This document shows, piece by piece, positions 1-6,104 of a stretch of DNA of 6,354 nucleotides. Source of the DNA: Candidatus Bathyarchaeota archaeon. GTDB taxonomy: Archaea; Thermoproteota; Bathyarchaeia; Bathyarchaeales; Bathycorpusculaceae. The stretch is from the NCBI GenBank assembly GCA_030668645.1, contig DAOVFC010000034.1, positions 1 through 6,354 of the forward strand, given 5' to 3'. Every line of letters starts with the position of its first letter. Positions within the stretch are counted from its first letter, which is position 1. The notes below the pieces were generated by a model, which saw only the letters and a program-made list of their open reading frames with translations, made no database searches and was not told the origin of the DNA. The translations under genes and the position numbers were made by a program.

Positions 1-1
1 C

Positions 2-334
2 TCCCACCACAAGTCTCTAGACGATTATGAAGGCATGTTGCGGCAGAGGGCTTTGAAGGTTGAGATCAGGCACCGGATGCAGAACCGTCCCGTCTATCAC
101 CTGCCAGACGCAAAAGTTGAAGTTGTACATCCGATAGAAAACACCGCCTTCTGCATGCACTGCACTAGGCTGAGAGTGACGAGCGACGGAAAACTGAAGC
201 CATGCCTGATGAGAAATGACAACCTCGTGGATGTGCTGACGCCCATGAGAAACGGAGCAAGCGACGAAGAACTGATAGAACTGTTTAAACTAGCAGACCA
301 GAAGAGAGAACCCTACAACAAAAACGCTGTTTAG
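2..334 (+). CDS. moaA: GTP 3',8-cyclase MoaA, C-terminal fragment (5' end outside window)
   Basis: This is the C-terminal 110 residues of MoaA, the radical-SAM enzyme that converts GTP to 3',8-cyclo-GTP in the first step of molybdopterin synthesis. The frame is open to the left edge, so the N-terminal radical-SAM CxxxCxxC domain is not visible and the ATG at 35 is internal. The visible part carries NRPVY, a VEVVHP strand and the C-terminal 4Fe-4S motif C-x2-C-x13-C (codons at 152, 161 and 203) within FCMHCTRLRVTSDGKLKPCL. The two arginines of CTRLR match the GTP-binding arginines known in bacterial MoaA. The protein ends REPYNKNAV followed by TAG. It lacks the terminal Gly-Gly that is catalytically important in characterised bacterial MoaA and human MOCS1A. 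It converges with the phosphoesterase gene, 76 nt away. Family identification is secure; completeness of the gene cannot be judged. Confidence 0.95.
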   Translation, partial: SHHKSLDDYEGMLRQRALKVEIRHRMQNRPVYHLPDAKVEVVHPIENTAFCMHCTRLRVTSDGKLKPCLMRNDNLVDVLTPMRNGASDEELIELFKLADQKREPYNKNAV

Positions 335-410
335 CCTAGTTCTTCTTGAATTACCGGTTCCTCAACGTTTCTAGAGGGGCTTAACATCTCTCTTACATTT
401 ACGCTTCATG

Positions 411-914
411 TCAGAGTTCAATTATTTCGGCTTCACGCTTGTCCGTGTCAAGCAACGCTATGGTTGATTTGCCGCTCAGGTATCCGCAGACTTCACCCGG
501 ATTCACAACCAATGTTTTGCCTTTTCGATAAACCTCCGCTTTGTGCGTGTGCCCGTGAACAACAACATCGAAGCCTTCGCTGTTGACTAAAGCTTTCAAA
601 AGCTCCTCTTCGTGACCGTGCAGCAACGCTATTTTTAAGCCGTCGACGTTTAATTCGGCGAAGTTTCCACGCATTTCTAAGCTCAACTCGCTAAATCTCT
701 CTTTCAAAAGTTCGTGGTCGCCGTCGTTGTTGCCGAAAACACCGATAAGTGTCGCCTTTAACTCCTTAAATCTTGGAATCACGAAGGGTGCTATGTAGTC
801 TCCTGCGTGAAGCACAAGCTCCACCTTCATCTCATTCAACTTTTTTATCGCTTTGTCCACCATCTGCAAGCGGTCATGAGTATCTGCAATCAAACCTACA
901 ATCAATTTTCTCAC
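411..914 (-). CDS. YfcE/MJ0936-type metallophosphoesterase
   Basis: A 167-residue calcineurin-like phosphoesterase of the compact YfcE/MJ0936 type, which hydrolyses phosphodiesters with two bound metal ions and is cytoplasmic (no signal peptide). All family motifs are present in order: D-x-H at residues 11-13 (DTH), GD at 38-39, GNND at 61-64, HGH at 99-101 and HGHTH at 120-124, then VNPGEVCGYLSGKST near the C-terminus. Length fits the family (about 160-185). The start is a GTG at 914: the first strand MRKLIVGLIADTH begins there, no upstream ATG is in frame, and GGTGAGG lies just before it at 923-917. That spacing (2 nt) is short, and an A/T-rich TATA-like stretch at 936-946 would place the transcript start almost at the GTG, so a leaderless message is possible. 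The physiological substrate cannot be told from sequence. Confidence 0.93.
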   Translation of the reverse strand: MRKLIVGLIADTHDRLQMVDKAIKKLNEMKVELVLHAGDYIAPFVIPRFKELKATLIGVFGNNDGDHELLKERFSELSLEMRGNFAELNVDGLKIALLHGHEEELLKALVNSEGFDVVVHGHTHKAEVYRKGKTLVVNPGEVCGYLSGKSTIALLDTDKREAEIIEL

Positions 915-1091
915 CGCCTCACCATTTTAGTAGCGTAAAAGTAAAGTCTTTCTCTGCTGTTGTCGCTATGAGGCATAGAGGATTGTTCTAGAATATTTCG
1001 ATTCTTGGAATAATTGGACGTGCGAAACACGACTTAAAACACCTCAATAGTATTTTATCATAGAAAAAAGTTCTGAAAGAGGAATATAGAA

Positions 1092-1421
1092 TTGAATCAA
1101 CGGAATCAGAATCTCCGTCCGAAGAGAAGGGATAGGTTGTATATAATCGCGGAAGTCTTGGAGATAGCGAGGGAGGGAACCTTGAAAACTCAGATAATGT
1201 ACGGCGCAAACCTAAGTTTTACACAGCTTAACGATTATCTCAGATTTACGTTAAACATTAGCCTATTAAAAAAGATTAGAAGAAACGGGCGAGACGTTTA
1301 CACAACAACTGAGAAGGGCATGGCTTTTCTGGAACGCTACCGTGAAATAACCCAACTGCTCAAAACCGAAAACAGCAACAATATTAAGATTCCTCCTCCG
1401 CACCTGCTGAAGAGAAACTGA
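1092..1421 (+). CDS. Small archaeal winged-helix DNA-binding protein
   Basis: A 109-residue probable transcription regulator of the short archaeal winged-helix type (the group Pfam calls HTH_45), which is abundant in Thermoproteota and related to small viral winged-helix proteins. Helix 1 is about residues 14-28 (DRLYIIAEVLEIAREG), helix 2 about 30-38 (TLKTQIMYG), the recognition helix about 42-55 (SFTQLNDYLRFTLN), and the wing runs from KIRRNGRDVY into the family signature TTTEKG. A final helix (about 74-91) probably mediates dimerisation. The tail from residue 92 is polar and proline-rich, probably disordered. The start is a TTG at 1092 with the purine-rich AGAGG at 1079-1083 about 8 nt upstream; no ATG precedes the domain in frame. 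A possible TATA element, GTATTTTATC, lies near 1050. It is divergent from the phosphoesterase. Target genes are unknown. Confidence 0.85.
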   Translation: MNQRNQNLRPKRRDRLYIIAEVLEIAREGTLKTQIMYGANLSFTQLNDYLRFTLNISLLKKIRRNGRDVYTTTEKGMAFLERYREITQLLKTENSNNIKIPPPHLLKRN

Positions 1422-1491
1422 ATTCTGCGCGTGAATACCAAACGAACACCCTGCGGAAAAGACGCGGCTAAGAGCATCTTCCAAACCTGTC

Positions 1492-1522
1492 AACAGAAAA
1501 TATGCTTTGCGGTTTTTCTGTT
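1492..1522. terminator. Hairpin between convergent genes, possible bidirectional terminator
   Basis: AACAGAAAA at 1492-1500 is perfectly complementary to TTTTCTGTT at 1514-1522, giving a 9-bp stem with a 13-nt loop. It lies in the gap between the winged-helix gene (+) and the 39-residue gene (-), and it is A/T-rich on both strands. That position suits a terminator for either gene. Archaeal termination depends mainly on T-runs, so the role is inferred. Confidence 0.3.
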
Positions 1523-1594
1523 CTGCTTCAAAACAATAAGCGCGGTTAAGCTGAATGTGTTATTATGAAGCAAAATACGAACTTGAATTATTGT

Positions 1595-1714
1595 TTAGGC
1601 TTTTGTTCCCTCTTCTAGGTAGCCCTTAACCCTTTCTTTTAAAACCGGGAACTCATCTAACACAGCCTTTACGACTTGCCAACGGATTTCTTCGGTTTTT
1701 GAATCTGTGCTCAC
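1595..1714 (-). CDS. Small 39-residue protein, function unknown
   Basis: A short reading frame with good expression signals: GTG start at 1714, a clear Shine-Dalgarno CAGGAG at 1729-1724 (spacing 9 nt), a TATA-like TTTATAT at 1757-1751, and a TAA stop at 1595-1597. The product starts STDSKTEEIRWQVVKAVLDE after the initiator and ends KERVKGYLEEGTKA. It is highly charged and predicted to be helical: one amphipathic helix (about residues 6-21), a Pro-containing turn (EFP), and a second helix to the end. There is no signal peptide, membrane segment or cysteine, so it is probably a small cytosolic protein. It lies 94 nt downstream of the surface-protein gene on the same strand but appears to have its own promoter. 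I do not recognise the family. Confidence 0.6.
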   Translation of the reverse strand: MSTDSKTEEIRWQVVKAVLDEFPVLKERVKGYLEEGTKA

Positions 1715-1750
1715 AGTTCAAGTCTCCTGAATAGTGAGTAGCAATATACC

Positions 1751-1757
1751 ATATAAA
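1751..1757 (-). promoter_or_regulatory. TATA-like box upstream of the 39-residue gene
   Basis: On the - strand the sequence reads AAAAGTTTATATGG, with a purine-rich BRE-like segment before TTTATAT. Its centre is about 26 nt upstream of positions 1727-1730, which would place a transcript start right before the Shine-Dalgarno and leave a leader of about 15 nt. Called by eye from spacing and composition. Confidence 0.45.
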
Positions 1758-1796
1758 CTTTTGTTCCGAAAAGTGAAATATATCCGCAAAACAAAG

Positions 1797-1802
1797 AAAA
1801 AA
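1797..1802 (-). terminator. T-run terminator after the surface-protein gene
   Basis: On the - strand, a few bases after the stop of the sequon-rich protein gene, the sequence reads CCTTTTTTCTTTGTTTT. Clustered T-runs of this kind are the usual archaeal intrinsic termination signal. It would separate the surface-protein gene from the 39-residue gene, which agrees with the separate TATA box found between them. Confidence 0.45.
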
Positions 1803-1808
1803 GGAGAA

Positions 1809-3155
1809 TTATTGAACGCTAATTATGTTCACTGTTTTCTTTCGCACTTTCACTGCAGCCACTGCAACTGCTATAAGTATGGTTGCTCCAATCAGTAGCA
1901 TCAGCAGATTAGTTGGCAGCCAAGGTGTAACGCTTTCCACACCTATTGAAGGATCATGCTCCAAAGTGTTATTACCGAAGTATGGATAGCCGATGAACAG
2001 GCGCATGTGGTTTCCAGCAGGAATGTAAGCAGCTGTCACGTTCACCTCCGTTGGATGATCAGTAGAGTTAATGACAACTGCCTTGTTTACAAAGTCGAAG
2101 AAACCCGCCAAGGGTTGACTCTCTCTTGCAAAGCGCATTCTGCAACGTTCCTTTACGCGTTTTCTAATGTTTATAGGAGTTTCGTCATAACCCATTGCCG
2201 CTCTGTTTTCTCGCACCTGAACTCTTTGTCCTTCAACAATCATGTCTGAGGTGATGGATTCGGTTTCAATCAAGTCATCGGGTGAATTTGCGTCTTGTTC
2301 TGCAATATTCATATCCACAATATTTATGGACGCTAGGTCAACCCATAAAGCTAGGCCGGTACGCATCTCTGGAACGGTAATGTTATATTCTTTTTGCAGA
2401 ACTTCAAAGAGAGGTTTCAGTTTGTCGATGTTCCATTTCCAGTTCCTCACTATCAGATCCATCTTTAGTTCCCCGGCTCTTACTGTATAATTGTATAAGC
2501 CACGAACGTTTTCTGTGGCTTCGGTGGCATAGAATCGACATTGGATTATGATGTTGTCTTCAACAAAGTCGAATCTCGGTTGTAACGTCTCAACCAAAGT
2601 GAAGTTGAATGAGATATAGGAGACTCCATCTTCTCTCGTAACGTTAATTGGACCTGTTAAGTTCCATCGACAAGCGTTGAAAAACAAACGAGGATAATGC
2701 AAACCTAAAAGCCAAACTATGTATTGCTGGATGTTACTCTTTATCCGCTCTCTTTTCAATGGAGAGTATAATTCAGGCGGACAGCATCTTGCTTCCAGTT
2801 GTTCTTGTATCGTTAAGTTATTGGCTTCATATCTATGCTGGTAATATGGATAGTCAAGCGTCAGGTATTCGATTAGGCCCTTAAACTTTACAACGTAAAT
2901 ATTGTCGGTGTCGTTGGCATACCACCAAAGGAACATCGGCTTTTTTCCACTTGCAGGAAATAATATAGTGATAAAGTCTGTTTCGATTCTCCACCATGGG
3001 TCATCCTTATAGTACCTATATTGTGCCTCAGAAACATCATTGCTTGAAGCATTCACATCGTTTATCAGCAATGTCGGCAGCGTCATCGAAAGTAACAGAA
3101 ATGTCAGAGCTGTTGTTGTAATTGTTTTTTTCACGTTTTTCACCGAAAATAACAT
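1809..3155 (-). CDS. Secreted, membrane-anchored, sequon-rich surface protein of unknown family
   Basis: A 448-residue protein I cannot assign to a family. Residues 9-36 form a signal peptide (two lysines, then a Thr/Leu-rich hydrophobic stretch ending near VNAS). Residues about 413-435 (LPTNLLMLLIGATILIAVAV) form one transmembrane helix followed by KVRKK, so the body should face outside with a short cytoplasmic tail. The ectodomain has ten N-x-S/T sequons (N81, 113, 165, 171, 184, 222, 258, 363, 372, 395) and five cysteines (124, 125, 162, 206, 338), and it is rich in aromatics. The frame stays open for 103 codons upstream, but that part overlaps the regulator gene and does not look like protein. 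The ATG at 3155 is annotated. It has no Shine-Dalgarno, and a TATA-like TTAATAAA at 3173-3166 points to a transcript start near 3143, where an in-frame GTG would give a cleaner signal peptide beginning KNVKK. It follows the membrane regulator by 77 nt. Confidence 0.8.
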   Translation of the reverse strand: MLFSVKNVKKTITTTALTFLLLSMTLPTLLINDVNASSNDVSEAQYRYYKDDPWWRIETDFITILFPASGKKPMFLWWYANDTDNIYVVKFKGLIEYLTLDYPYYQHRYEANNLTIQEQLEARCCPPELYSPLKRERIKSNIQQYIVWLLGLHYPRLFFNACRWNLTGPINVTREDGVSYISFNFTLVETLQPRFDFVEDNIIIQCRFYATEATENVRGLYNYTVRAGELKMDLIVRNWKWNIDKLKPLFEVLQKEYNITVPEMRTGLALWVDLASINIVDMNIAEQDANSPDDLIETESITSDMIVEGQRVQVRENRAAMGYDETPINIRKRVKERCRMRFARESQPLAGFFDFVNKAVVINSTDHPTEVNVTAAYIPAGNHMRLFIGYPYFGNNTLEHDPSIGVESVTPWLPTNLLMLLIGATILIAVAVAAVKVRKKTVNIISVQ

Positions 3156-3232
3156 AGGAAAACGCTTTATTAAGGAAATCGTTTCGAAAAACCCCGAATA
3201 TTCACTTTTGAAGGTTCTAGAAAACTCGAACT

Positions 3233-4024
3233 TCAAGTGAAACGTCCGAGCATGAACAGCAAGGCTATGTTCAGGTACATGGCTGTTAGGCTTATGACGA
3301 TGGCTTTGTCGAGTCTTATGCCTTTTCCGAAGCAGAAAGCCGCGGAAGTTAGCAGCAGGCTCCAAATCTGCAGAGTGAACAATATGTACTGGGAGATAAC
3401 ATCTGAAACAGACAGGTAAGCGTATGGGAAAACTGCGACTGGAAACGCTGCTATTCCAAGGCATGTGAAGAGTTGAAGGTCGTTGCCAACCCGCCTGTAA
3501 AGCAGGTATATGAAGAATTCGGCGAAAAGAAACAAGCCGATCCAGTTGAAGAGGAATAACGCGATTATGGTTGTTGGATTATAGGCAGAGTACGGAAAGT
3601 AAAAGAAAAGTGCTGAGTCAAGTTTTGCATAGGCTGCGCCGAACGCTCCGATTAGCAGGATGGCTGCTGCAACCGGTAGAAAACGAAGGGGTCTAACCGT
3701 TTTCGCGAAGACAGGTGATAGGAAGAGCCATTTTCCTAGGCGATGGCTGAATGCTTCGCTTATCTCTAGGGTTGGCGGGACGTTTCCTTCCTTCAGAACT
3801 TTATAAAGCATGCGTCCGCGGTCGTTAAGCCTATACTTTCTCTGTTTGTCTTGCTGGATGAAGTCTGAAAGCATGTCTAAATGGTAGTAGACTGTGCCGA
3901 CGCCTAAGCCCAAGATTTCCTTTAGCTCTTTGAACCCTATTTTTTCTTGGTTGCCTAGGATTTCAATTATCTTTCTGCGTGCGGGATCTCTGAGTAGGGT
4001 GTAGTAGAGTGACAAGTCTTCCAT
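3233..4024 (-). CDS. Winged-helix regulator fused to a multi-helix membrane domain
   Basis: A 263-residue protein with two parts. Residues about 4-80 are an ArsR-like winged helix: LRDPARRKIIEIL (helix 1), IGFKELKEILGL (helix 2), GVGTVYYHLDMLSDF (recognition helix with the YYHL signature), then the wing QRKYRLNDRG and a helix to about 79. Residues about 112-260 contain roughly five hydrophobic segments (about 115-133, 150-176, 185-205, 212-232, 240-258). This architecture is known among archaeal one-component regulators and suggests a DNA-binding domain tethered to the membrane, sensing something in or across it; the signal is unknown. The ATG at 4024 has GGGGAA about 10 nt upstream and a TATA-like TATAAATAT at 4075-4067. 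It is divergent from the glycosyltransferase and lies 77 nt before the surface-protein gene, so either may be its target (inference). Confidence 0.85.
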   Translation of the reverse strand: MEDLSLYYTLLRDPARRKIIEILGNQEKIGFKELKEILGLGVGTVYYHLDMLSDFIQQDKQRKYRLNDRGRMLYKVLKEGNVPPTLEISEAFSHRLGKWLFLSPVFAKTVRPLRFLPVAAAILLIGAFGAAYAKLDSALFFYFPYSAYNPTTIIALFLFNWIGLFLFAEFFIYLLYRRVGNDLQLFTCLGIAAFPVAVFPYAYLSVSDVISQYILFTLQIWSLLLTSAAFCFGKGIRLDKAIVISLTAMYLNIALLFMLGRFT

Positions 4025-4066
4025 TAAGCGTGTTCCCCGTGAATCCAGAGCTATGTTTGAGACTGG

Positions 4067-4075
4067 ATATTTATA
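4067..4075 (-). promoter_or_regulatory. TATA-like box for the membrane regulator gene
   Basis: The - strand reads AAAAAACGTATAAATATCC, an A-rich BRE-like segment followed by TATAAATAT. The expected transcript start is about 26 nt downstream, near 4045, giving a leader of about 20 nt that contains GGGGAA before the ATG at 4024. This is the best promoter candidate in the window. It lies in the 196-nt gap shared with the divergent glycosyltransferase. Confidence 0.55.
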
Positions 4076-4220
4076 CGTTTTTTACAGCTGATAGACATTA
4101 GTCTTCTTTATCGTAGGTTTATGCTTCTTTGTTAAGAATATTGCTTTTATGGGAATACACGCTTTATTCTGAGGAATGCCTTTTGAACATGAAAGTTGCC
4201 TGAGATAAGCGGAGAAGGCT

Positions 4221-5609
4221 ATGTTTCAGAAACTTCGTGAGCTTAGAAATTCTAGGGTTGCCTACTTGCTGTTTTGTTTACCATTCATTTTGGCATATGT
4301 TTCTTGGCGGTTTTTTCCAGTTTTTGTTCAATGGCTTGTAACTTGCGCTTTCAACTATCATGTTTTGCCTCAGCGCGCAAGCTGGCTTTGGTACATGACC
4401 ATACGCTTTTTTTATACATGGTACACTTTCTTGGCTATAGGCGTGGCGGGAATGTGGGCTGTGGCGGCTGCGGTTGCTAGGGCACAGCGAAAAGGGAAGT
4501 GTAACTATCGTCCCATGGTGTCTTTCGTTGTTCCGGCTTACAACGAGGAGAGAAACGTTTCCCGCTGCGTGACAAGCCTTTTCAAATGTGCAGAAAAGTA
4601 TGATGGCTTATGCGAAATAATCGTTGTGGATGACGGAAGCAAGGATTATACTTACGAGGTTGCGTGGGCAGCCATAGAGCTTAACCGTAGAAGGCATCCG
4701 CGAGTCCGGGGAAAAGTTGTTAGGCATTCTGCAAACTTGGGAAAAACCGAAGCGGTCAGGACAGGCGTGAACAAAGCCTTGGGAGGTGTTGTGGCGGTTG
4801 TCGACGCTGATTCATGGTGGGCTCCTGAAACTCTTCTCAAACTTGTTGATTACATGGCTGCCAACGGAAAGAAGGCTGTGACAGGCTACGTGCATCCATC
4901 AGACGGGGACGATGAGCAGAATCCCTATGTGATATTGCAGCAGCTGGAATACAGTCAAGGTTTGGGAATAGCCCGCTGTGCACAGTCTCTGGGCAATAAC
5001 GTGTTGGTGGTTTCTGGAGCCATGGGCTTGTACGATGCGGAGGCTCTGCGGGGAATAATAAATGAGAAGACCGCTCGCTCAGTTACAGAAGATTTGGAGA
5101 TAACTTTGGAGATGCATAAGAGGGGCGCAGACGTTGGCTACGTTAGCACCGCTCAAAGCTTAACTGTTGCTCCGACGACTTTCAATGTTTTGTGGAATCA
5201 ACGCCTAAGATGGTTTACCGGTTGGCTGCACAACACGCTGAGCATTCACAAGGATTTGCTGTTGAAGAGGGCGTGGTTGACTATGCTCTTATGGTATTGC
5301 TACATTTTCGAGTATTGCGGTGCAATAGTAGATTTAGTCGCTCTAGGAGCTTTTCCGTTTCTCTTCTGGTTTGCACCGGACCGCATCGTCTTCGTTCTCA
5401 ACCTGCTGATTTTCATGCCTTACGGCTTGCTCATAGGCGTCATAAACCAAGCTGTTGCTTTGAAACATGCCTACAACAAATGCAATTATGGGTGGCTGCT
5501 TTTCTACACGCCTTTTTATCCCATTCTGCGACTGCTCAACATTTTCGCTCGCTCAACAAGCTCAATAAAGTACTTTCTGGGCGACCGTGGAAACTGGCAC
5601 AAACCCTAA
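4221..5609 (+). CDS. Membrane-bound processive family-2 glycosyltransferase
   Basis: A 462-residue polysaccharide synthase of the GT2 superfamily (the group containing cellulose, hyaluronan and poly-N-acetylglucosamine synthases), expected to use a cytoplasmic nucleotide sugar and extend a chain at the membrane. Two N-terminal hydrophobic regions (about 14-40 and 60-86) precede the catalytic domain. That domain shows SFVVPAYNEE (101-110), VVDDGS with D137/D138, the metal-binding D195-x-D197 in VVDADSWW, the catalytic TED at 289-291, and the processive-enzyme signature Q327-RLRW, 331. Three or four more membrane helices follow (about 351-440). The set D, DxD, TED and Q-x-x-RW is complete, so the enzyme should be active. 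The ATG at 4221 has GGAG at 4211-4214, spacing 6 nt. A TATA-like CGCTTTATTC lies near 4160-4170. There is no c-di-GMP-binding PilZ domain. The sugar and product cannot be told from sequence. It is divergent from the membrane regulator. Confidence 0.92.
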   Translation: MFQKLRELRNSRVAYLLFCLPFILAYVSWRFFPVFVQWLVTCAFNYHVLPQRASWLWYMTIRFFYTWYTFLAIGVAGMWAVAAAVARAQRKGKCNYRPMVSFVVPAYNEERNVSRCVTSLFKCAEKYDGLCEIIVVDDGSKDYTYEVAWAAIELNRRRHPRVRGKVVRHSANLGKTEAVRTGVNKALGGVVAVVDADSWWAPETLLKLVDYMAANGKKAVTGYVHPSDGDDEQNPYVILQQLEYSQGLGIARCAQSLGNNVLVVSGAMGLYDAEALRGIINEKTARSVTEDLEITLEMHKRGADVGYVSTAQSLTVAPTTFNVLWNQRLRWFTGWLHNTLSIHKDLLLKRAWLTMLLWYCYIFEYCGAIVDLVALGAFPFLFWFAPDRIVFVLNLLIFMPYGLLIGVINQAVALKHAYNKCNYGWLLFYTPFYPILRLLNIFARSTSSIKYFLGDRGNWHKP

Positions 5610-5875
5610 AGAACCATCAGCCATGCTTGAGATTGTTAAAGATAAAGCTTGTTTTAGGTTGCTTTTTGGCACGAGTCCAGTTTCTTCGGCTGTTCTTCCT
5701 GAAGCCTCCTTCTCATCCCCTTCATTTTTCACCTTCACCAAATGACTGCGCAGTTTCTTTTAAGCGCCTAAACGAGCCCCTTTGAGCTGTAATGCCAGAG
5801 CACCCGATAACGCTTTTTACAATGAAATCTAGTTCAATCTTGGCGAAGGCTGGCAACTGAAACCCAGTGAAAAAC
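5610..5875. other. Intergenic region without a convincing gene
   Basis: Nothing well supported was found here. On the + strand there are only short frames, such as a 22-codon frame at 5792-5860 with no ribosome site. On the - strand a frame of about 58 codons (5562-5738, GTG start) overlaps the 3' end of the glycosyltransferase; a TATA-like CTTAAAAG at 5764-5757 is suitably placed for a leaderless message, but there is no other support. T-runs at 5652-5668 may end the glycosyltransferase transcript. Confidence 0.4.
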
Positions 5876-5986
5876 ATGTTTTCTGAAGAATTAAGACTTA
5901 CGCAACTCGGTTACAACAGCTCTTCAGCCCTAAGCGCCCTTGCGATATCCGCTGAACTATACATGAATTTCATGACCGGGGGGTAG
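5876..5986 (+). CDS. Possible 36-residue peptide ending in Met-Thr-Gly-Gly
   Basis: A small frame from ATG 5876 to TAG 5984-5986; an in-frame GTG at 5867 is an alternative start. The product begins MFSEELRLTQLGYN and ends SAELYMNFMTGG. It has no cysteine and no signal peptide, and the segment around residues 16-28 could form a helix. There is no obvious Shine-Dalgarno or TATA box, so expression is unproven. What raises it above a chance frame is its last ten codons plus stop. They recur 209 nt downstream as ELYVDLMTGG-stop, with only synonymous or conservative changes and no indel, while the flanking sequence does not align. The product may therefore be a peptide, the tail of a decayed gene, or an accidental reading of a non-coding repeat. 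I do not recognise the family. Confidence 0.3.
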   Translation: MFSEELRLTQLGYNSSSALSALAISAELYMNFMTGG

Positions 5987-5987
5987 G
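5954..5987 (+). repeat. 34-nt direct repeat, copy 1
   Basis: This copy begins GAACTATA and ends with the 16-mer ATGACCGGGGGGTAGG at 5972-5987. It matches copy 2 at 29 of 34 positions without gaps. Inside it is the perfect palindrome CATGAA-T-TTCATG (5962-5974), which copy 2 lacks. A shared GTGCAC follows 18 nt after the repeat. Confidence 0.85.
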
Positions 5988-6029
5988 TGACGCTGAACGC
6001 TGTATGTGCACCGTACATGGATGGTTAAA

Positions 6030-6043
6030 AGACATTAATGTCT
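6030..6043. promoter_or_regulatory. 14-bp perfect palindrome, possible operator or hairpin
   Basis: AGACATTAATGTCT is a perfect inverted repeat with no spacer. A T6 run follows at 6058-6063. The lack of a loop favours a protein-binding dyad over an RNA hairpin, while the T-run would suit transcript termination. No nearby gene decides between them. Confidence 0.4.
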
Positions 6044-6065
6044 CATCATTAGAAATGTTTTTTCT

Positions 6066-6101
6066 GTAGGGACTACAGTTGTCCCTACTGGTATTTTTTT
6101 T
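6066..6101 (+). terminator. Hairpin 1 with T8 tail
   Basis: GTAGGGAC (6066-6073) pairs perfectly with GTCCCTAC (6081-6088) around the loop TACAGTT (6074-6080). A T8 run follows at 6094-6101, five bases after the stem. The form is that of an intrinsic terminator on the + strand, downstream of repeat copy 1. The loop is the exact reverse complement of the loop of hairpin 2. Confidence 0.55.
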
Positions 6102-6104
6102 CTC

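Noticed and set aside
3156..3464. N-terminal extension of the surface-protein frame by 103 codons.
   Set aside because: It overlaps the 3' part of the regulator gene on the same strand, is His/Arg/Pro-rich without any domain, and would bury the signal peptide inside the protein.
5562..5738. Minus-strand frame of about 58 codons with an acidic N-terminus and a TATA-like CTTAAAAG upstream.
   Set aside because: It overlaps the glycosyltransferase 3' end, has no proper Shine-Dalgarno, and shows no family resemblance; the promoter spacing alone is not enough.
5192..5785. Long + strand frame overlapping the glycosyltransferase.
   Set aside because: It lies mostly in another frame of a gene with complete GT2 motifs, and its product is Cys/His/Arg-rich with no recognisable structure.
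5954..6001. Box C/D sRNA suggested by ATGA and CTGA motifs around copy 1.
   Set aside because: No full RTGATGA box C with matching internal C'/D' boxes and terminal stem is present.
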